Source of the DNA: Elephas maximus indicus
Lineage: Eukaryota; Chordata; Mammalia; Proboscidea; Elephantidae
Direction of reading: 5' to 3'
DNA length: 64,000 nucleotides
Assembly (NCBI RefSeq): GCF_024166365.1
Contig: NC_064825.1
Location: forward strand, 106,468,480-106,532,479
A model generated the notes under the pieces. It made no database searches. It worked only from the letters and a program-made list of their open reading frames with translations, and was not told the origin of the DNA. The stretch's first letter is position 1. Every line of letters starts with the position of its first letter. The position numbers were made by a program, and so were the translations under genes. Positions 35,694 to 47,979 of the stretch are shown here, piece by piece.

Positions 35694-36844
35694 TTGTCCC
35701 TAAATGAGGCAGAGAAGGCCTGATAATGGGTGGTGGAGCTATATGAGAGTCATTGCTTGAAAGATGATAGAAAGTCAGATCATCCTCCTTGATACACTCA
35801 CCTGTTGCCCAAGGACAAAAGATTTTACATTTTCTGTTTTTTTTTTTATACCATATTTTCCACTAATAACCTTTTGCACCATTTTCTCCATCTATCACAT
35901 GTTTTGTGAACCCATTGTTGTCTTACACTTAAATTTATAACACATGAAAGTAAACATGTAGGGGAACATAAAAACTAAGCTCAAGAGTGCTTTGAAATAC
36001 GCCATGTGCCATAACAGATTGAAATAAACGTAAAAGCATTCTACGTTTTTCCCACTCTCTCGTAGACATGTGCACAAAGCAAAAAAATTATGTTGAGCTA
36101 ATTACGATAGATAATTAAATATTTTCCACATGATATTCTCATACTGAAATCCATTGTGTAGAGTTTATTATCTTTAATATGAAACTATCAACATTAAAAA
36201 CATCACTTCTTTTCATATTTCTATTTAGTGGAGAGAAGGTGTTATTAGACCAAAAACATCATCTCGTATTAAGTGTAACATTCCTCAAGATAAAAAACCA
36301 TACTTGCTGCAAAAAAGAAACAGAAAACCATTAAAAGTCATGTGAGTTATTGCTGTGTATGTATAATGCTACTACCATGCAATGGCATGAGCGAGAGTAG
36401 TGTGGCAGGTGTTGTAAGGACAGTGTCTAGAAATAAAATGAATATACGACATTTGCAGGAAGGTCAGATATAAGCCACAACCAAGAACTCTGAGACTCAC
36501 ATGAATGAGTCAATTGTTAACTTTGGTCATAAATAAACAGAATAGCTAAAGGTAGGGAAGATAAAATACGTGATGGACATTTCTAATCTCAAAAGACAAA
36601 ATCAGGTATAATTTAATCCTGTCAGTTTTTATCCTTTTCATGTTAATCTTTAATGTGTTTTTGTTTTTACTTTATTCAGGGTGTGTTTGGCTTCAGCACC
36701 TTACAATTACAGAAGTATGTTTCCCATTAGAAAGCTATTTTCTTTGGGTATGGCTAGATGTAGAGAACTGAGGCGAAAGGCTAAACTCACTTTGCAACAT
36801 TTCCAATGCTATTTGTAATAAATGAATGAATAAATAAATAAACA

Positions 36845-37030
36845 GTTGTCTTAGAGTGATTCCTACACATCACAACCCCATGTGTGTCAGAGAAGAACTT
36901 TCCCAGAAGGTTTTCCATGACCTTTCAGAAGTAGATCCTCAAGTCTTTCCTCTAAGGCGCTTCTGGGTAGATTCAAACCACAGAACTTTCAGTCAGCAGT
37001 CAAGTACTTAACAATATACAAAATCCAGGG
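36845..37030 (-). mobile_element. Old AfroSINE, minus
   Basis: 'gttgtcttagagtgattcct', 'catgtgtgtcagagaagaac', 'gggtagattcaaaccacaga' and a decayed terminal region. The matching copy in unit B is at 45625-45818, which retains the standard 'caccacccagggactcc' end. Confidence 0.75.
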
Positions 37031-37179
37031 CCTCTATCCAATGCAATACACCGGAATACATATACAGTTTGGTTGATTGGTAAACATTTTTTTAAATGAA
37101 TAAAGGTCAAAACGAGTTTAGTGTTTTTCTATGTTTTAATTTGGTTCACATATATGTATTTCCTAAAAATAATTATGCT

Positions 37180-37640
37180 ATTTTTTATATTGCTTTCCTA
37201 TTGCTTGCTATAACAAATTTAATGTCTAAAAGCAACACAAATGTATTATCTCAGTTTTGACAGTAAGAAGTCCATAATGAGTCTAATTGCACTAAAATCA
37301 AGGTGTTAGCTAATTGTATTCCTTCAGGATGCCCTAGAGGAGAATGTTTCCTGCCTTTTTCACCTTCTAGAGGCTACAAATATTACTTGGATAGTGGCCT
37401 CTTCCGTGTATCAATCCTATCCCTCTCACTTCTGCTTCTACCTCCTTCTTGGATTCTGCTGCATAACTTTGGTCTTCTAAGAACTCTTGAGATTAGATTG
37501 GGCCCACCTGGACAATCCTTGAACACATTATATCAGCAAAGTCCCTTTTGTCAAGTAAGTAATATATTCACAGTTTCTGGGAATTAGGATTTGGGTATCT
37601 TTGAGGGTTCATCAAACTGTCTTCTACATCACATTGAAAT
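37180..37640 (-). mobile_element. MLT1-like MaLR LTR (fossil), copy A
   Basis: Read on the minus strand this resembles the old mammalian MLT1-type LTR: the blocks 'aaagggactttgc', 'ttggactacgtgg/tgggcccaatc' and 'ctctagaagg' lie in the expected order, with an 'ataacaaatt' end. The duplicate at about 45975-46440 is homologous, so it is older than the duplication. Confidence 0.6.
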
Positions 37641-38009
37641 GTTTTGTGAAATTAGACAATGTAAAATCTTGCGCCTATCTCATTTACTAGAGCTCAGTAA
37701 AATAATACCACTAAAATGTACACAATATATACCTGTTTTACATTATTTAGCTACAAAATTTGTTCTATACAAACTATACACAAAGACCTCCTTGAATTAA
37801 GAATGAACAATAACAACAAAAAATTTGGCTCAAAGATTGCAGAAAGTGTGTACCCAGATAAACACACACTCACATATCATTTGTTACACGTCTATTGAGA
37901 AATTCTGCATCAAGTCAGTTAACCAACCAAGCATATTGGTCAAGTACACATTTTTAATGAAGTAAGATATGAAAAACAATTTATCTCTCAACTCCAGTCT
38001 TCTATGGTC

Positions 38010-38360
38010 AAAGTTCACCCCATGGGGCATTAACACCTCCAAACTTCCAGGATTCACCTATCTGGGTGCCAAGGCAGTTTCATGGGATCTTGTGCCTGAG
38101 CAGGCACAGTAAAACCATGGAGAGGATCAGGCGAGACAGGGGATACATGGCAGTCATGAAGCAAGTCACTATCAGGGCAAAGGTGTGAAAGTTAGGAAAG
38201 GCTTCAAACAGCTGCCGAAGGAGCCCACTGTCTGTACTGCAGGAGAGGCTAGACTCTCAATCAGTTTCATAAGGTAGGCCTGCCTGGTCAGACAGCATGG
38301 CGAGTGTATAAATCTTGGGTGGAGCATATAATGAATCCCTCCAAGACCCTGAGAATAAGA
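38010..38360 (-). other. Conserved minus-strand block, identity unknown, copy A
   Basis: This block is well conserved between units A and B (the partner is 46815-47165): 'acatggcagtcatgaagcaa', 'cttcaaacagctgcc' and 'gtcagacagcatggcga' are near identical. It reads like a fragment of a processed pseudogene or an old coding exon on the minus strand, but neither copy has a full open frame, and I cannot name a parent gene. Confidence 0.35.
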
Positions 38361-38489
38361 ATAAGATATTGATATCCACACTCTTTAAAGTTTAAATATT
38401 TTGTTTTGACATTAAGTTCTTCATCAAACAGATAACGATTTTTATATTATATGTAAAACACATCTATTTCAACTTCAACTGTAGTGCCA

Positions 38490-39043
38490 ATTATATTATC
38501 AATTAAGATGTCTCTCAGACTCTATTTTTCACTCATCATTGCTTTCTGTGTTGGTGGTATTTTGCTCTGCTACTTTATGCACAGTAGGAACTTATAACCC
38601 GTCCTGTGCAATCAATGAAATTAGACATACCTTGGGTAATATCCCTCTACGCTTTGCTATGTTGTGTTCTGACACTCACATCAACCACCTTCTACTCTTC
38701 TACTTTGTGAGTTCTCTAGAGATATTCACCACCCTGATTGTCCTGATATCCTATGGTTTCATTTTGTTGGCCATTCTGAAAATTCCTTCAGCCAATGGGA
38801 GGAGAAAAGTGTTTTCCATTTGTGACTCTCACCTAAATGGAGTGTCAGGTTACCATGAACAATCCTCTTCATGTATGTGAGACCAAGTTCCAGCTACACT
38901 TTGGTCATGCCATGATAGTGTCAGTATTTGGCACTGTTGTGACAACCATGCTGAATGCCATTACCTGCAGTTTGAGGAACAAAGATGTAAAAGAAACAAT
39001 AAAAAATGTGTTAAGTGAAACATACAATGAAGCATATTTTTAA
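38490..39043 (+). pseudogene. OR5T-type pseudogene, 5'-truncated (unit B)
   Basis: Only the second half of an OR5T receptor is present, from about TM4 ('[12 protein letters not shown]') through '[14 protein letters not shown]' and the C-terminal '[14 protein letters not shown]'. Family-defining residues have decayed: the FSTCGSH motif is FSICDSH, and PMLNPIIYS is replaced by TMLNAITCS. There is a frameshift at about 38855-38880 ('taccatgaacaatcc' lacks bases present in the intact copy), and the N-terminal half is missing. The left end is the junction with unit A, so the truncation is probably the duplication breakpoint. It cannot make a receptor. Confidence 0.92.
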
Positions 39044-39045
39044 CA

Positions 39046-41690
39046 ATAAAAATTAAAAAAGAATCCAGAGTCCAGATGTATGTCTCAATATGAAGAAGAT
39101 ATGACAAACATGAAATTTTTGTTTTAGTTTATTAGTGTCTTTCTATTCTTCTTGAACATTTGAAATAAAGATGAGTCAACTCTCAATGTATGCTATTTTA
39201 AAATATGTGCAGAAAAACTATGCCATGAATTTGCTTCTTTCTGTGTTCATGCTGAAATACATACATGTGTGTTTATGCATATATATGTATATATAGAGAT
39301 ATGTACACACATATAATGGTTCTGATGGACATATATACACACAAAGACATAGAGGTGTATGATCTTTTCTCAGAATATTGTACATTTTTGTTCTCTCTTA
39401 TAAATATATACTTGGAAATGAAAAAAATAGTAAAACATTTAGTGTGGTATAATATAAAACATAAAAATTGGGTAGTAAAGTTTTAATAAATTTTAAGAAA
39501 TAAATCAGGAGTTGTTTGAGCAGAACCTGTTTTCTTCTTCTAATGAATTTTATATGTGCAGCAAGATCAGTGGACAATATATAGCTAAATAAATCAATGC
39601 GGATAAATCCACAAGCATATAGCTGAATAAAAAAAAATTGCAGAATAAGACACTCAGTATTATGTAAAGTAATTAAAGATATCTTCAAAATTATGTTTTG
39701 ATGGGTACATAAATACATATTAACTAATGTCAACAAGAATATCAATAAAAGTTGTGCATAAGGGTTACCTCTGAATAAGGAGACTCTGGGTGGATAAGGA
39801 TAAAAGCTGGTGGTTTGAATCCAATGAGAAGCACCTTGAAAAATCTACTGAAACTCTGTAGCTTTTGAAAACCCTATAGAACACAGACCAAATCTGTCAC
39901 GTGTAGGGCCAACATAAGTCAAAATTGGCTGGATGGAAACTGGTTGTAGATATTAGGAATACCAAAATGAAGAAGGAAGAATTGTATCCTGCACTACAGT
40001 AATGAATGTCTTAGAGAATGAGATACGACTTGTCATGGTTTCTTTGTCAAAGTTAAAATAATATTAAAGATTGATTACAGCATCAGGAAAAAAAAAAATC
40101 CTGATGTTTAATTTGACATTTTAGGATAGATATTTCATTCATTCATTCCATCGGTCAGTGAGTTGGATAAAAAATATCTTTTGAACATCTACTGTATCCT
40201 GGGTATTATTTTAGAAGCTGGTAATAAAAAAGTAAAATAATCAGACATATCCCTTCCTCTTATGAACACTATAGGCTAGAAATGCCCCCGAGAAAGTAAG
40301 AAAGAATTGGTGATGACCTTTCATTGCAATATTTATTCATTCTTTGAAAGACATTTCAGTCTGATGTGAAAAAAATGCATTTTTTACTCAAATTAATTGA
40401 ATGTAAAAACTGGAAATGATATCAGATATGATTTATACTTCAATGATTTTAATAAAAACTGATATTTAGCCTCTATACAAACTTCCCATTTTGCATTTGG
40501 TGTCTATCATCTGGTTTTCACAGTGACTACACCAGAGCTTGACACTGGAAGGGAGGTTTTGTGTTCAGTTCTATCACCGATATTCACATTAAAATTGCCC
40601 ATTTTTTTTTTTTTTTTTTTATTAGGGTAGAATTTTGTGTGGAACTTGGCTTAAGGAGCATTCAATTTGTCTTTCTTTCCCTGGGGAATCAGACCTTTAT
40701 CTGGGCAGTCTAGTCCTCATGTTCAGGGACCGGGGCCTAGAAATAATCATACCTTAGTGTTAGGGTCTTCGGGAACCTCAGGTCTTTGTAAAACTCTCCA
40801 GCATGCTTCACGGAGTAAACTTAGGAGTGGATCTCAGCAGATCTCTGTGCACAGGTAGGTTAAACCGAATGTTTTCCCTGTTACTAGGCCTAGATGTGAG
40901 GACTAAGTATCTTAAAAGCTCTATCAATTCAAATCAAACTCAGACCTGAAATGATTCCTTCTCTGTCTTCTTTTCCAAGTGACTACAAGCCTTTCCCACT
41001 GATTGCTAAGTGGCAGTGACAGCAGTGTAATGACTTAAGTGTCTTAATAAATTAGTAACAGTCTTAATAACTACTGATAAGTGAGACTGAGCATTCTTAA
41101 AGAAGATGTGAAAAAAATAAAATCAATGATCAGAGTGGGTTATCTAAGAGAATGGAGAAGATTTAGCATACTGCTTTTTATATATGATGAATTTGATATT
41201 TTTAGGGAAGCAAATATTTACCAGATAGTGTTAATCCAGGTAGAGTTACTGCTAAAAATATCAGCTGTAAATGGTTGTGACAGTGCCATGTAGCATTTGG
41301 AGCACAAAATGCAAAGACAATAAACCTCATCTTCTACAAAGAGATTAATGATAAATTGAGAATTCCATATTATCTCTGTGCAAATGTCAATGTGGAAGAA
41401 TTTCTTGAGCATTTCTGAAATTCTAGTTAATTATACCCTACATTAGCCACATTCTTACACTTGTGTTATTAGCAATTACATGTACAAAGAATGGGAGTAA
41501 TCATGTGCCCTAATTTCTCCCTTGTGGACAAAAGCCAGGGAGATACGATGATATGGTATAGAAAAAATCATAAACTTGATTCTTATTCACAATCTAAAGC
41601 AGTGAATAAGATATTAATTGATAGCACAATGATAACTTTTGAAAATGAATATATATGTAAAATCTAATACTTAAACTGTGTTTAATAGTG
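39046..41690. repeat. Duplication block Z, copy B
   Basis: Aligns with 25938-28880. It contains a microsatellite (39260-39355), an old SINE (39775-39950) and a T tract (about 40601-40620) where copy A has about 230 bp of ordinary sequence. No gene is seen. Confidence 0.75.
39775..39950 (+). mobile_element. Old AfroSINE, second type (duplicate of 26660-26860)
   Basis: 'ggtggtttgaatccaatgag', 'ttgaaaaccctatagaacac' and 'gtcaaaattggctggatgga'. Its diverged state and position match the copy in unit A. Confidence 0.72.
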
Positions 41691-41953
41691 GATAAATAAA
41701 TAGCTTAGGCAAACAATCCAAAGAACCAACCTAAGTCTTTGGTTGTTCTCTGTTCAGTTTGTATTTCTGAAATTCGTGAAAAAGCAGGGAGAAAAACAAT
41801 TAAGTTCTGGAAATCCTAGGTGTTTGTGAACAAAAGTAAAATGATTTTAAATAAATATTTGACAAGGAATAACCTTCAAAGTACAAAATTTATTTTATCC
41901 TCTATTAATCCCTTTCTGTTTTTCCCATTTAAAGACGAAAGCAACACAATTAA

Positions 41954-43493
41954 CGGCTCCAGGAAATCTCATGTGGGTGACTGTAACTGCAAATTGCGGA
42001 TTCGAGCCGCCTGCCACAAACCAATAGTGAGACAGGAGGAAGTAAGCAGCAAGAGGGCTTTATAGAACACTGTGTTCAAGAGACAGAGGGGGCAAAGTTT
42101 TCCCCAGATTCTGCCTGCCGCAAGAAGGCTACAAAAGGGTATTATAGGGAGAGGGTCAGGGTTTAGAAATTCCCGGGAATGTTGACTCTTCTTCGAGGGG
42201 GAAGTAATGATGAAGTGACTTATTGTTGACGTCTTGCAGGCGTCTTGACGCCATCCTGGTTTCGGTCACTGGATGGGTCCGGGTTTTGCTCAGTTATCTC
42301 AGGTGCTGATGGTATCGCTCATTGTTTTTGTCACCTCGGAGAGAAACATGGTTTAATCAACAACAAAAATCTTGATTGCCTTGTTTTTCTACAATGGAAT
42401 TTGTTTTTCTACATTGGAACAACCGTGAGACAGATTCCAGAGCAAATAATCGACGTTTTTAAAGACTAAAGATTTTAATCACAGCTTACACAGCTGAACT
42501 AGAAAATATATTCTCTCTTTTTTTTTTGAACACTACAGAAAGTGTATTTTCTCTACTTCATGACTGAGTTCATTCTTATGGGAATCTCAGGCTGTCCTGA
42601 GCTTCAGCTCCCCTTTTCTATGTCTTGCTGGTGATCTATGGGCTGACTGTGGCTGGGAATCTGTGTATCATCGCCCTTACCAGTGTCAACTCCCTATTTC
42701 AAACCCCCATGGGCTTTTTCCTCCGACACTTGCCTATCATCAATCTTGGCAATTCTACTGTCATTTGGACGGCAGTGGGCTTTTCCCCCTAAAATGCTGG
42801 TCAGCTTCTTGTTTAAGAAGAAAACTTTCTGTTACTACTTTTGTGCAGCTCAACTTGGTGGATTTTCAGTTTTCATTGTGGCCAAGATTTGTACGCTGGC
42901 CCTAATGGCCCATGACTCTTTTGTGGCCATTTGCAACCTCCTTCTCTATATGGTGGTAGTATCTTGGCAAATCTGCCTTCTGTTAGTATCTCTCATATAC
43001 CTTTACAGTCTGACCACAGCACTGACTGTTCCTGTGTGTTTTCTGTATCATACTGTTCTTCCAATATAATCAACCATTTTTACTATGAGACTGTCACTTT
43101 GTTAGCCTTGTCCTGTCCTGATACTTACATTCCAGAAATAGTAGCATTTACATTTTCAGGGATCAGTTTGTTTTTCTCCATGATCATTGTTCTAATATCC
43201 TACTTTAACATTACCCTTGCCATTTTGAGGATACAGTCCTCAAAGCAGAGACAGTAAGCTTTTTCCACCTGTGCTTCTCACATGAGAGTCACTGTGTTCT
43301 ATGGACCCTCCTTTTCATGTATTTGCGACCCAGGACCAACCACTCATTAGATTCTGATAAAATGGACTCAGTCTTTTACACCCTACTGATTAAATACTGA
43401 AACCCTTTCATTTACAGCTTAAGGAACAAAGACGTGAAGGATGGTCTGAAGACCTTCCTGAATAACCCATGACAATTGCTCAAACTAATGTAA
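41954..43493 (+). pseudogene. OR8J-type pseudogene interrupted by an LTR (unit B)
   Basis: Homologous to the intact gene at 34041-34988. The start codon is ACG (aattaACGGCTCC against aataaATGGCTCC), and a 579-bp LTR lies within codon 12. Beyond it the OR text resumes ('MTEFILMGISGCPELQLP'-like) with several frameshifts and a stop (for example 'agacagtaagct' near 43255, where the intact gene reads ...RQKAF). DRY is replaced in 'LMAHDSFVAICN'. The last recognisable part is '[18 protein letters not shown]'-like. It is clearly dead. Confidence 0.93.
41982..42560 (-). mobile_element. Solo ERV1-like LTR inserted in the OR8J pseudogene (fossil)
   Basis: The element starts TG and ends CA and is flanked by a 4-bp duplication TGAC (41978-41981 and 42561-42564), the size used by many class I (ERV1) elements. 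On the minus strand a 'tctataaagccctcttgctg' segment looks like the LTR poly(A) region. The intact paralog at 34041 shows the empty site. It is a solo LTR with no internal sequence, and it looks of moderate age. Confidence 0.8.
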
Positions 43494-43789
43494 ATATATA
43501 ACTACAACTCTCTTCTTTTAAGAGTCTTAATTTGCTCCTGAAAAACCTGCTGTTAAATGAAGGGTATTAAATGGTTAAAAAAAAAAAAAAAACTATTATT
43601 TTAGTGGATAAAATATTGATACATTTTATCCCAATTCAAAATACTATTCCTATATAGAAAAATGCTTCAATTATACAATGAAAACAAATTTACATTTTTA
43701 ACAAAAAACAATTTGAAAGTAAATAAATGTGTATTATAAATAGAATACAAGTTATTAAAATATTTGTTTCTTACACTCTCTAAATAAGG

Positions 43790-43990
43790 TATTAGGTGGT
43801 GCAAATAGCTTGTGCTAATCTACAGTTTGGTGCATTGAGCTCCGCCCCCCCCCCATGGTACCAATGAAGAAAAGGCCTGCTGGTGTTTTTCCTTTAAGAT
43901 TACAGCCATTAAAACCATATAGAACAGTTCTACTCTGTACACATGAGGTTGTCAAGAGTTAGAATAGACTTGACATCAACTAACAACAAC
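43790..43990 (+). mobile_element. Old AfroSINE with RTE-like tail (duplicate of 35490-35693)
   Basis: 'ttaggtggtgcaaatagctt' to 'catcaactaacaacaacatc'. A C tract (cccccccc near 43846-43854) has expanded inside it. Confidence 0.75.
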
Positions 43991-44845
43991 ATCATAGTCT
44001 CTAAACAGGGAAGAGAAAGCCTGATAATGGGTGGTGGAGATATATGAGAAACATTGCTTGTAAGATGATAGAAAGTCAGATCACACTCCTTGGTACACCC
44101 ATCTGTTATCCAATGACTAGACATTTTTATTATAATTTTATTTTTTCTTGTTTTTTTATACCATATTCTCCATTCATAACCTTTTGCACCATTTTCTCCA
44201 TCTATCGCTTTTCTTTTTTTTAATCCAGTGTTGTCTTGCACTTAAAACAAATTTATAATCCAGAAAACTAAACATGCGGGGGAATAAACACCAAGCCTAG
44301 AGTGCTTTGAAAGAGGACAAGTGCCACAGCGGACTGAAATAAGCATATAGCCATTCTACCTTTTTCTTCCTCTCTCTCAACACATGTACACAAAGCAAAA
44401 ATTCATGTTGAGCTAATCGTGACATAAAACTAAAAGTTGTCCAGAGGATATTCTCATACTGAAAACAGTTGTGTAGAGTATATTACCTTTGTAATAAAAC
44501 ATAACATTAAACAAAACTTCTTAGCACATTTTATTTAGTGTGTTTGTGGATGAAAATACTATTAGACTAAAAATGTCGTGTCTTAAAAGATAACAATTCT
44601 CAGAAACCCATCACACACAAAAAAAATAACACTCACTGGTGTTGTACCTATATATGTACAATCCTACTAAGATGTGATGGAGTGAGGCCGAGTGGGTATG
44701 GCATGTGAGGTACAGGCAGTGTCTGGAAATAAAGTAATATGACATTTTCAGGAAGGTCAGACATAATTCAAAACCAGGAACTGTGAGACTCAAATACGTG
44801 AATCAGTTCCCAATTTTGGTCATGAATAAGCAGAACAGCTTAAGG

Positions 44846-45307
44846 TGAAACCTGAGCCTAAGAATGCCGGTAAATTTCTCTTAGTCCTTAAACTAGGCCA
44901 AGCCAGATTTGGTCCACCCCACATGTGCAGAAAGGCCAGATGTGACCATTAATTGACCTCAACAGAGAATGAACGCAGCAACAAGTGGAATGAATCAGAA
45001 GGAAAATGATCCCCCAGACCTTATTCCAAGGCCAGAGGTCTGACAAGAACCACGTCATCTCCTATTTCCTGGTCATCTTCTAGAATTCTCCCTCCCCATT
45101 ATGCCTGCGTGGCTGCCATTTTGCTGCCCAAATCACATACAAGCCCTGCTTCCCCATAGCTCAGGGAGTCAGTTCTAAGGCGCTTCCCCCAGTTCCTTGC
45201 TCTGTGCATTACAATAAAGTTACTTTCTCTTTCTCAAAGACCAGTGTCCAGATCTTTGGCAAGTCTGAGTACACCAGGCAAAGACCCACCTTTCCGAGTT
45301 CAGTAAC
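44846..45307 (+). mobile_element. Solo ERV1-like LTR only in unit B (fossil)
   Basis: A block of about 460 bp starting TGAAACC and ending AGTAACA interrupts sequence that is continuous in unit A (about 36550). It has an AATAAAG signal at about 45211 followed by 'ttactttctctttctcaaag', typical of gammaretrovirus-like LTRs. I could not see a clean target duplication, so the ends are approximate. No internal genes. Confidence 0.6.
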
Positions 45308-45591
45308 AAATAGACACAAATAAAAATTTGTGATGGGTATTTCTGGATTCAAGAGACAAATTCAGCTATATTTGATCCCAATAGCCTCTAAGTTTTTTAT
45401 GTTACTTGCTGATGTGTTTGTTTTTATATTATTATGGGTATGTTTGACTCTACCAGCTTGCAATTAAAGAGTTTTGTTTCCCAGTAGAAAACTATTCTCT
45501 TTGGGTCTGGCTAGAATAATAAACTTGGAGCAAAAGGGTAAACTCACATTACAACATTTCCAATGCAAATAAAAATAAATGAATGGGTAAC

Positions 45592-45626
45592 TAAACAAAC
45601 AAACAAACAAACAAACAAACAAACAA
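45592..45626. repeat. (CAAA)n tetranucleotide repeat
   Basis: About eight units of caaa/aaac, next to an old SINE. It corresponds to 'gaatgaataaataaataaa' in unit A, so it has diverged from the same A-rich seed. Confidence 0.85.
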
Positions 45627-45818
45627 GTTGTCCTCAAGTGAATTTCGACTCATCGTGATCCCAGATGTGTCAAAGTAGAACTTCCTCAAAGGGTTTTCCA
45701 TGACCTCTAAGAAGTAGGTCACTAAGTCTTTCTTCTAAGGCACCTGTGGGTACATTCTAACCACCAACCTTTCAGATAGCAGACAAGTGTTCAACCATTT
45801 GCACCACCCAGGGACTCC
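45625..45818 (-). mobile_element. AfroSINE, minus (duplicate of 36845-37030)
   Basis: 'gtcctcaagtgaatttcgac', 'gggttttccatgacctcta' and 'caccacccagggactcctt'. Confidence 0.78.
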
Positions 45819-45974
45819 TTCCAATGCAATACATTGCTATATGCTATACGATTTTGTTCAATGCTAACTATTTTGTTAAATTAATGAAGGTCAAAATGAG
45901 AACTGTAGTGTTTTCAACCTTTTAATTTGGTTTACACATGTGTATTGTCTATAAATAATTATGTTGTCTCTTAT

Positions 45975-46440
45975 GTTTGCTTCCTATTGTTGTAACAAAT
46001 TATCACACATTTAATGACCAGAAACAATGCAAATGTATTATCTCACAGTTGTGGCAATCAGAAGTCCAAAATGAGTCTCATTTCACTAAAAGCAAGACGT
46101 CAGCTAATTGTATTCCTTCTGGATACCCTAGAGGAGCATGTTTCTTGCCATTTTCAGCCTCTAGAGGCTACAAATATTCCCTGGCTAGCAGTCCCCTACA
46201 GTCATCTCCTGTATCACTTTCACCTCTGATTCCATCTCCTTCTGGAATTCTCCTTCATGCCTTTTAGCCTTCTGAGAGCTCTTCCGATTACATTGGACTA
46301 CGTGGACGAGCCTTGAACACAGCATATCAGAAAAGTCCCTTTTGCCATATACATAATATATTCCCAGTTTCTGGGAATTAGGGTTTGGAAATCTTTGAGT
46401 GTTCATGAAATTTTCTCCCACATCACATCGGAATATTTTC
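45975..46440 (-). mobile_element. MLT1-like MaLR LTR (fossil), copy B
   Basis: Homologue of 37180-37640 in the same orientation: 'ttgtaacaaattatcacaca', 'caatcagaagtccaaaatga' and 'aaaagtcccttttgcc'. An old mammalian repeat shared by both units. Confidence 0.6.
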
Positions 46441-46814
46441 TGAATTACCCACCCACTGCCGAATTAGACAACGTAAAACCTTGTACCTGTCTCATTTATT
46501 AGACATCAATACCATAGTCTTATTAAAATGCACACAATTTATACCTAGTTTACATGATTTAGCTATGAAATTTGTTCTATACAAACTATACACAGAGACC
46601 TCTTTGAATTAAGGATGAACAAAAATGTATTCGACTCAAAGATTGCAGAAAGTGTGTACCTAGATAAAGATACACTCACATACCATTTGTTACACTTCTA
46701 TTGAGAAATTGTGAATCAAGTCATTTCACCATCTAGGCATATCTGTCAAGCACACATTTTAAATGAAGTAAGATGTGAAAAATAATATCTCTCTAATCTC
46801 CAGTCTTCCTTGCT

Positions 46815-47165
46815 CAAAGTTCACCCCATTGGGCATTAATGCCTCCAAACATCCGGGTAATTCTTCTCTGTGTGCTGACGTGGTGCCATGGCATCTTGTG
46901 CCTGAGCAGCTATAGCAAAAGCATGGATGCATTCAGGCAGGATAGGAGATACATGGCAGTCATGAAGCAAGTCACCATCTGGGCAAAGGTGTGAATGCTG
47001 GGAAAGGCTTCAAACAGCTGCCACAGGAGCCCACAGTTTGCACTGCAGGAGAGGCTAGAACTCTCTCACCCAGCTCTACCAAGGCAAGGCTATCCTGGTC
47101 AGACAGCATGGCGAATGAGTAAATCTTGGGTGGAGAACACATTGAATTTCTCCAAAAGCCCGAGA
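46815..47165 (-). other. Conserved minus-strand block, identity unknown, copy B
   Basis: Partner of 38010-38360. The minus-strand translation in one frame has fragments such as 'KIYSFAMLSDQD' and 'SLSCSANCGLLWQLFEAFP', but the frame is not kept over the whole block and no domain is recognisable to me. Confidence 0.35.
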
Positions 47166-47200
47166 ATAAGGAAAGTCAATAAACTCTTCCTGATTCAGAA

Positions 47201-47979
47201 GAATCATAATTATCATTATACAGCCTTACAAGCTAAACCCATCTGATTGAAAGTCCCTGTTATGTTCACTAAAGATTCCTTGAGATATTCATTTGGTTCT
47301 GAAAGACTATGATCATGTATGTCATTATTATACATGTATCCCAATTCTCTCCAGTTTTAAGGACTTTTCTACTGCATCAATAACTTAAAAAGAGGGAGAA
47401 AGCAGTGAACATGATTCAGCATTATTTTAATTCAAAAGCAAAATCAAGGAATTGGAGGGTCTCGTAATTTCTGTCTACCATGATAGAGATGTTCTTGTCC
47501 CTTAACATCTAGATAGGCTTGAGGAGCCTCATCTAACACAATTGCATATTCCTAGGTAGCAAAACAACTGTATTAACAATTTCTTAAAAAGTTATTCTAT
47601 TCATAAAAGCAGTTTGAGCAATAACGGTCAAATTCTTAATGATTGAAAATAGCACACTTTCTAATACAGATATATTTCAAAGATTTAATAGAATTTTTTA
47701 CTGAATAGTAATGGTTATTAATGTTTACCCAATAGTAGATATTATTGATTTAAGACCTGGACTCATGAGATTTTGTATGCAAATTAAACCCTTATGAATT
47801 AGCTAAGTAAGATATTTTGATGCTAAGACTGAGATGTTTAAAATATTACTTCTTGGTCACCGAATAATCAATACGGCTACAATCAGTTCTTCTTGCTGCG
47901 GTATTTTCTATTGTAATTATTTTTCTCATTGTTTGATCCTCTCTCATGATTATTCAACATTATATTATGTCCTCTTCTC
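47201..47979. other. Intergenic, nothing recognised
   Basis: AT-rich, with no repeat, gene or duplicate that I can see elsewhere in the window. It joins the end of unit B to the start of unit C. Confidence 0.5.

Larger units (their letters stand above)
34989..38400. repeat. Duplication block W, copy A (downstream of OR8J)
   Basis: Non-coding. It aligns with 43494-47200: 'taattgctcctga'-like text just after the OR, SINEs at matched places, an MLT1-like LTR, and the 38010-38350 minus-strand block. Copy A has an extra RTE tail (35288-35440), and copy B has an extra LTR (about 44846-45307). It ends at the seam with the truncated OR5T copy. Confidence 0.75.
43494..47200. repeat. Duplication block W, copy B
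   Basis: Aligns with 34989-38400. It holds an old SINE (43790-43990), an LTR only found in this copy (44846-45307), an (AAAC)n tract, a SINE (45625-45818), an MLT1-like LTR (45975-46440) and the unknown minus-strand block (46815-47165). No intact gene. Confidence 0.75.

Noticed and set aside
45592-45626. Direct repeats that could suggest a CRISPR-like array
   Set aside because: It is a simple tetranucleotide microsatellite without spacers, in a mammalian genome.
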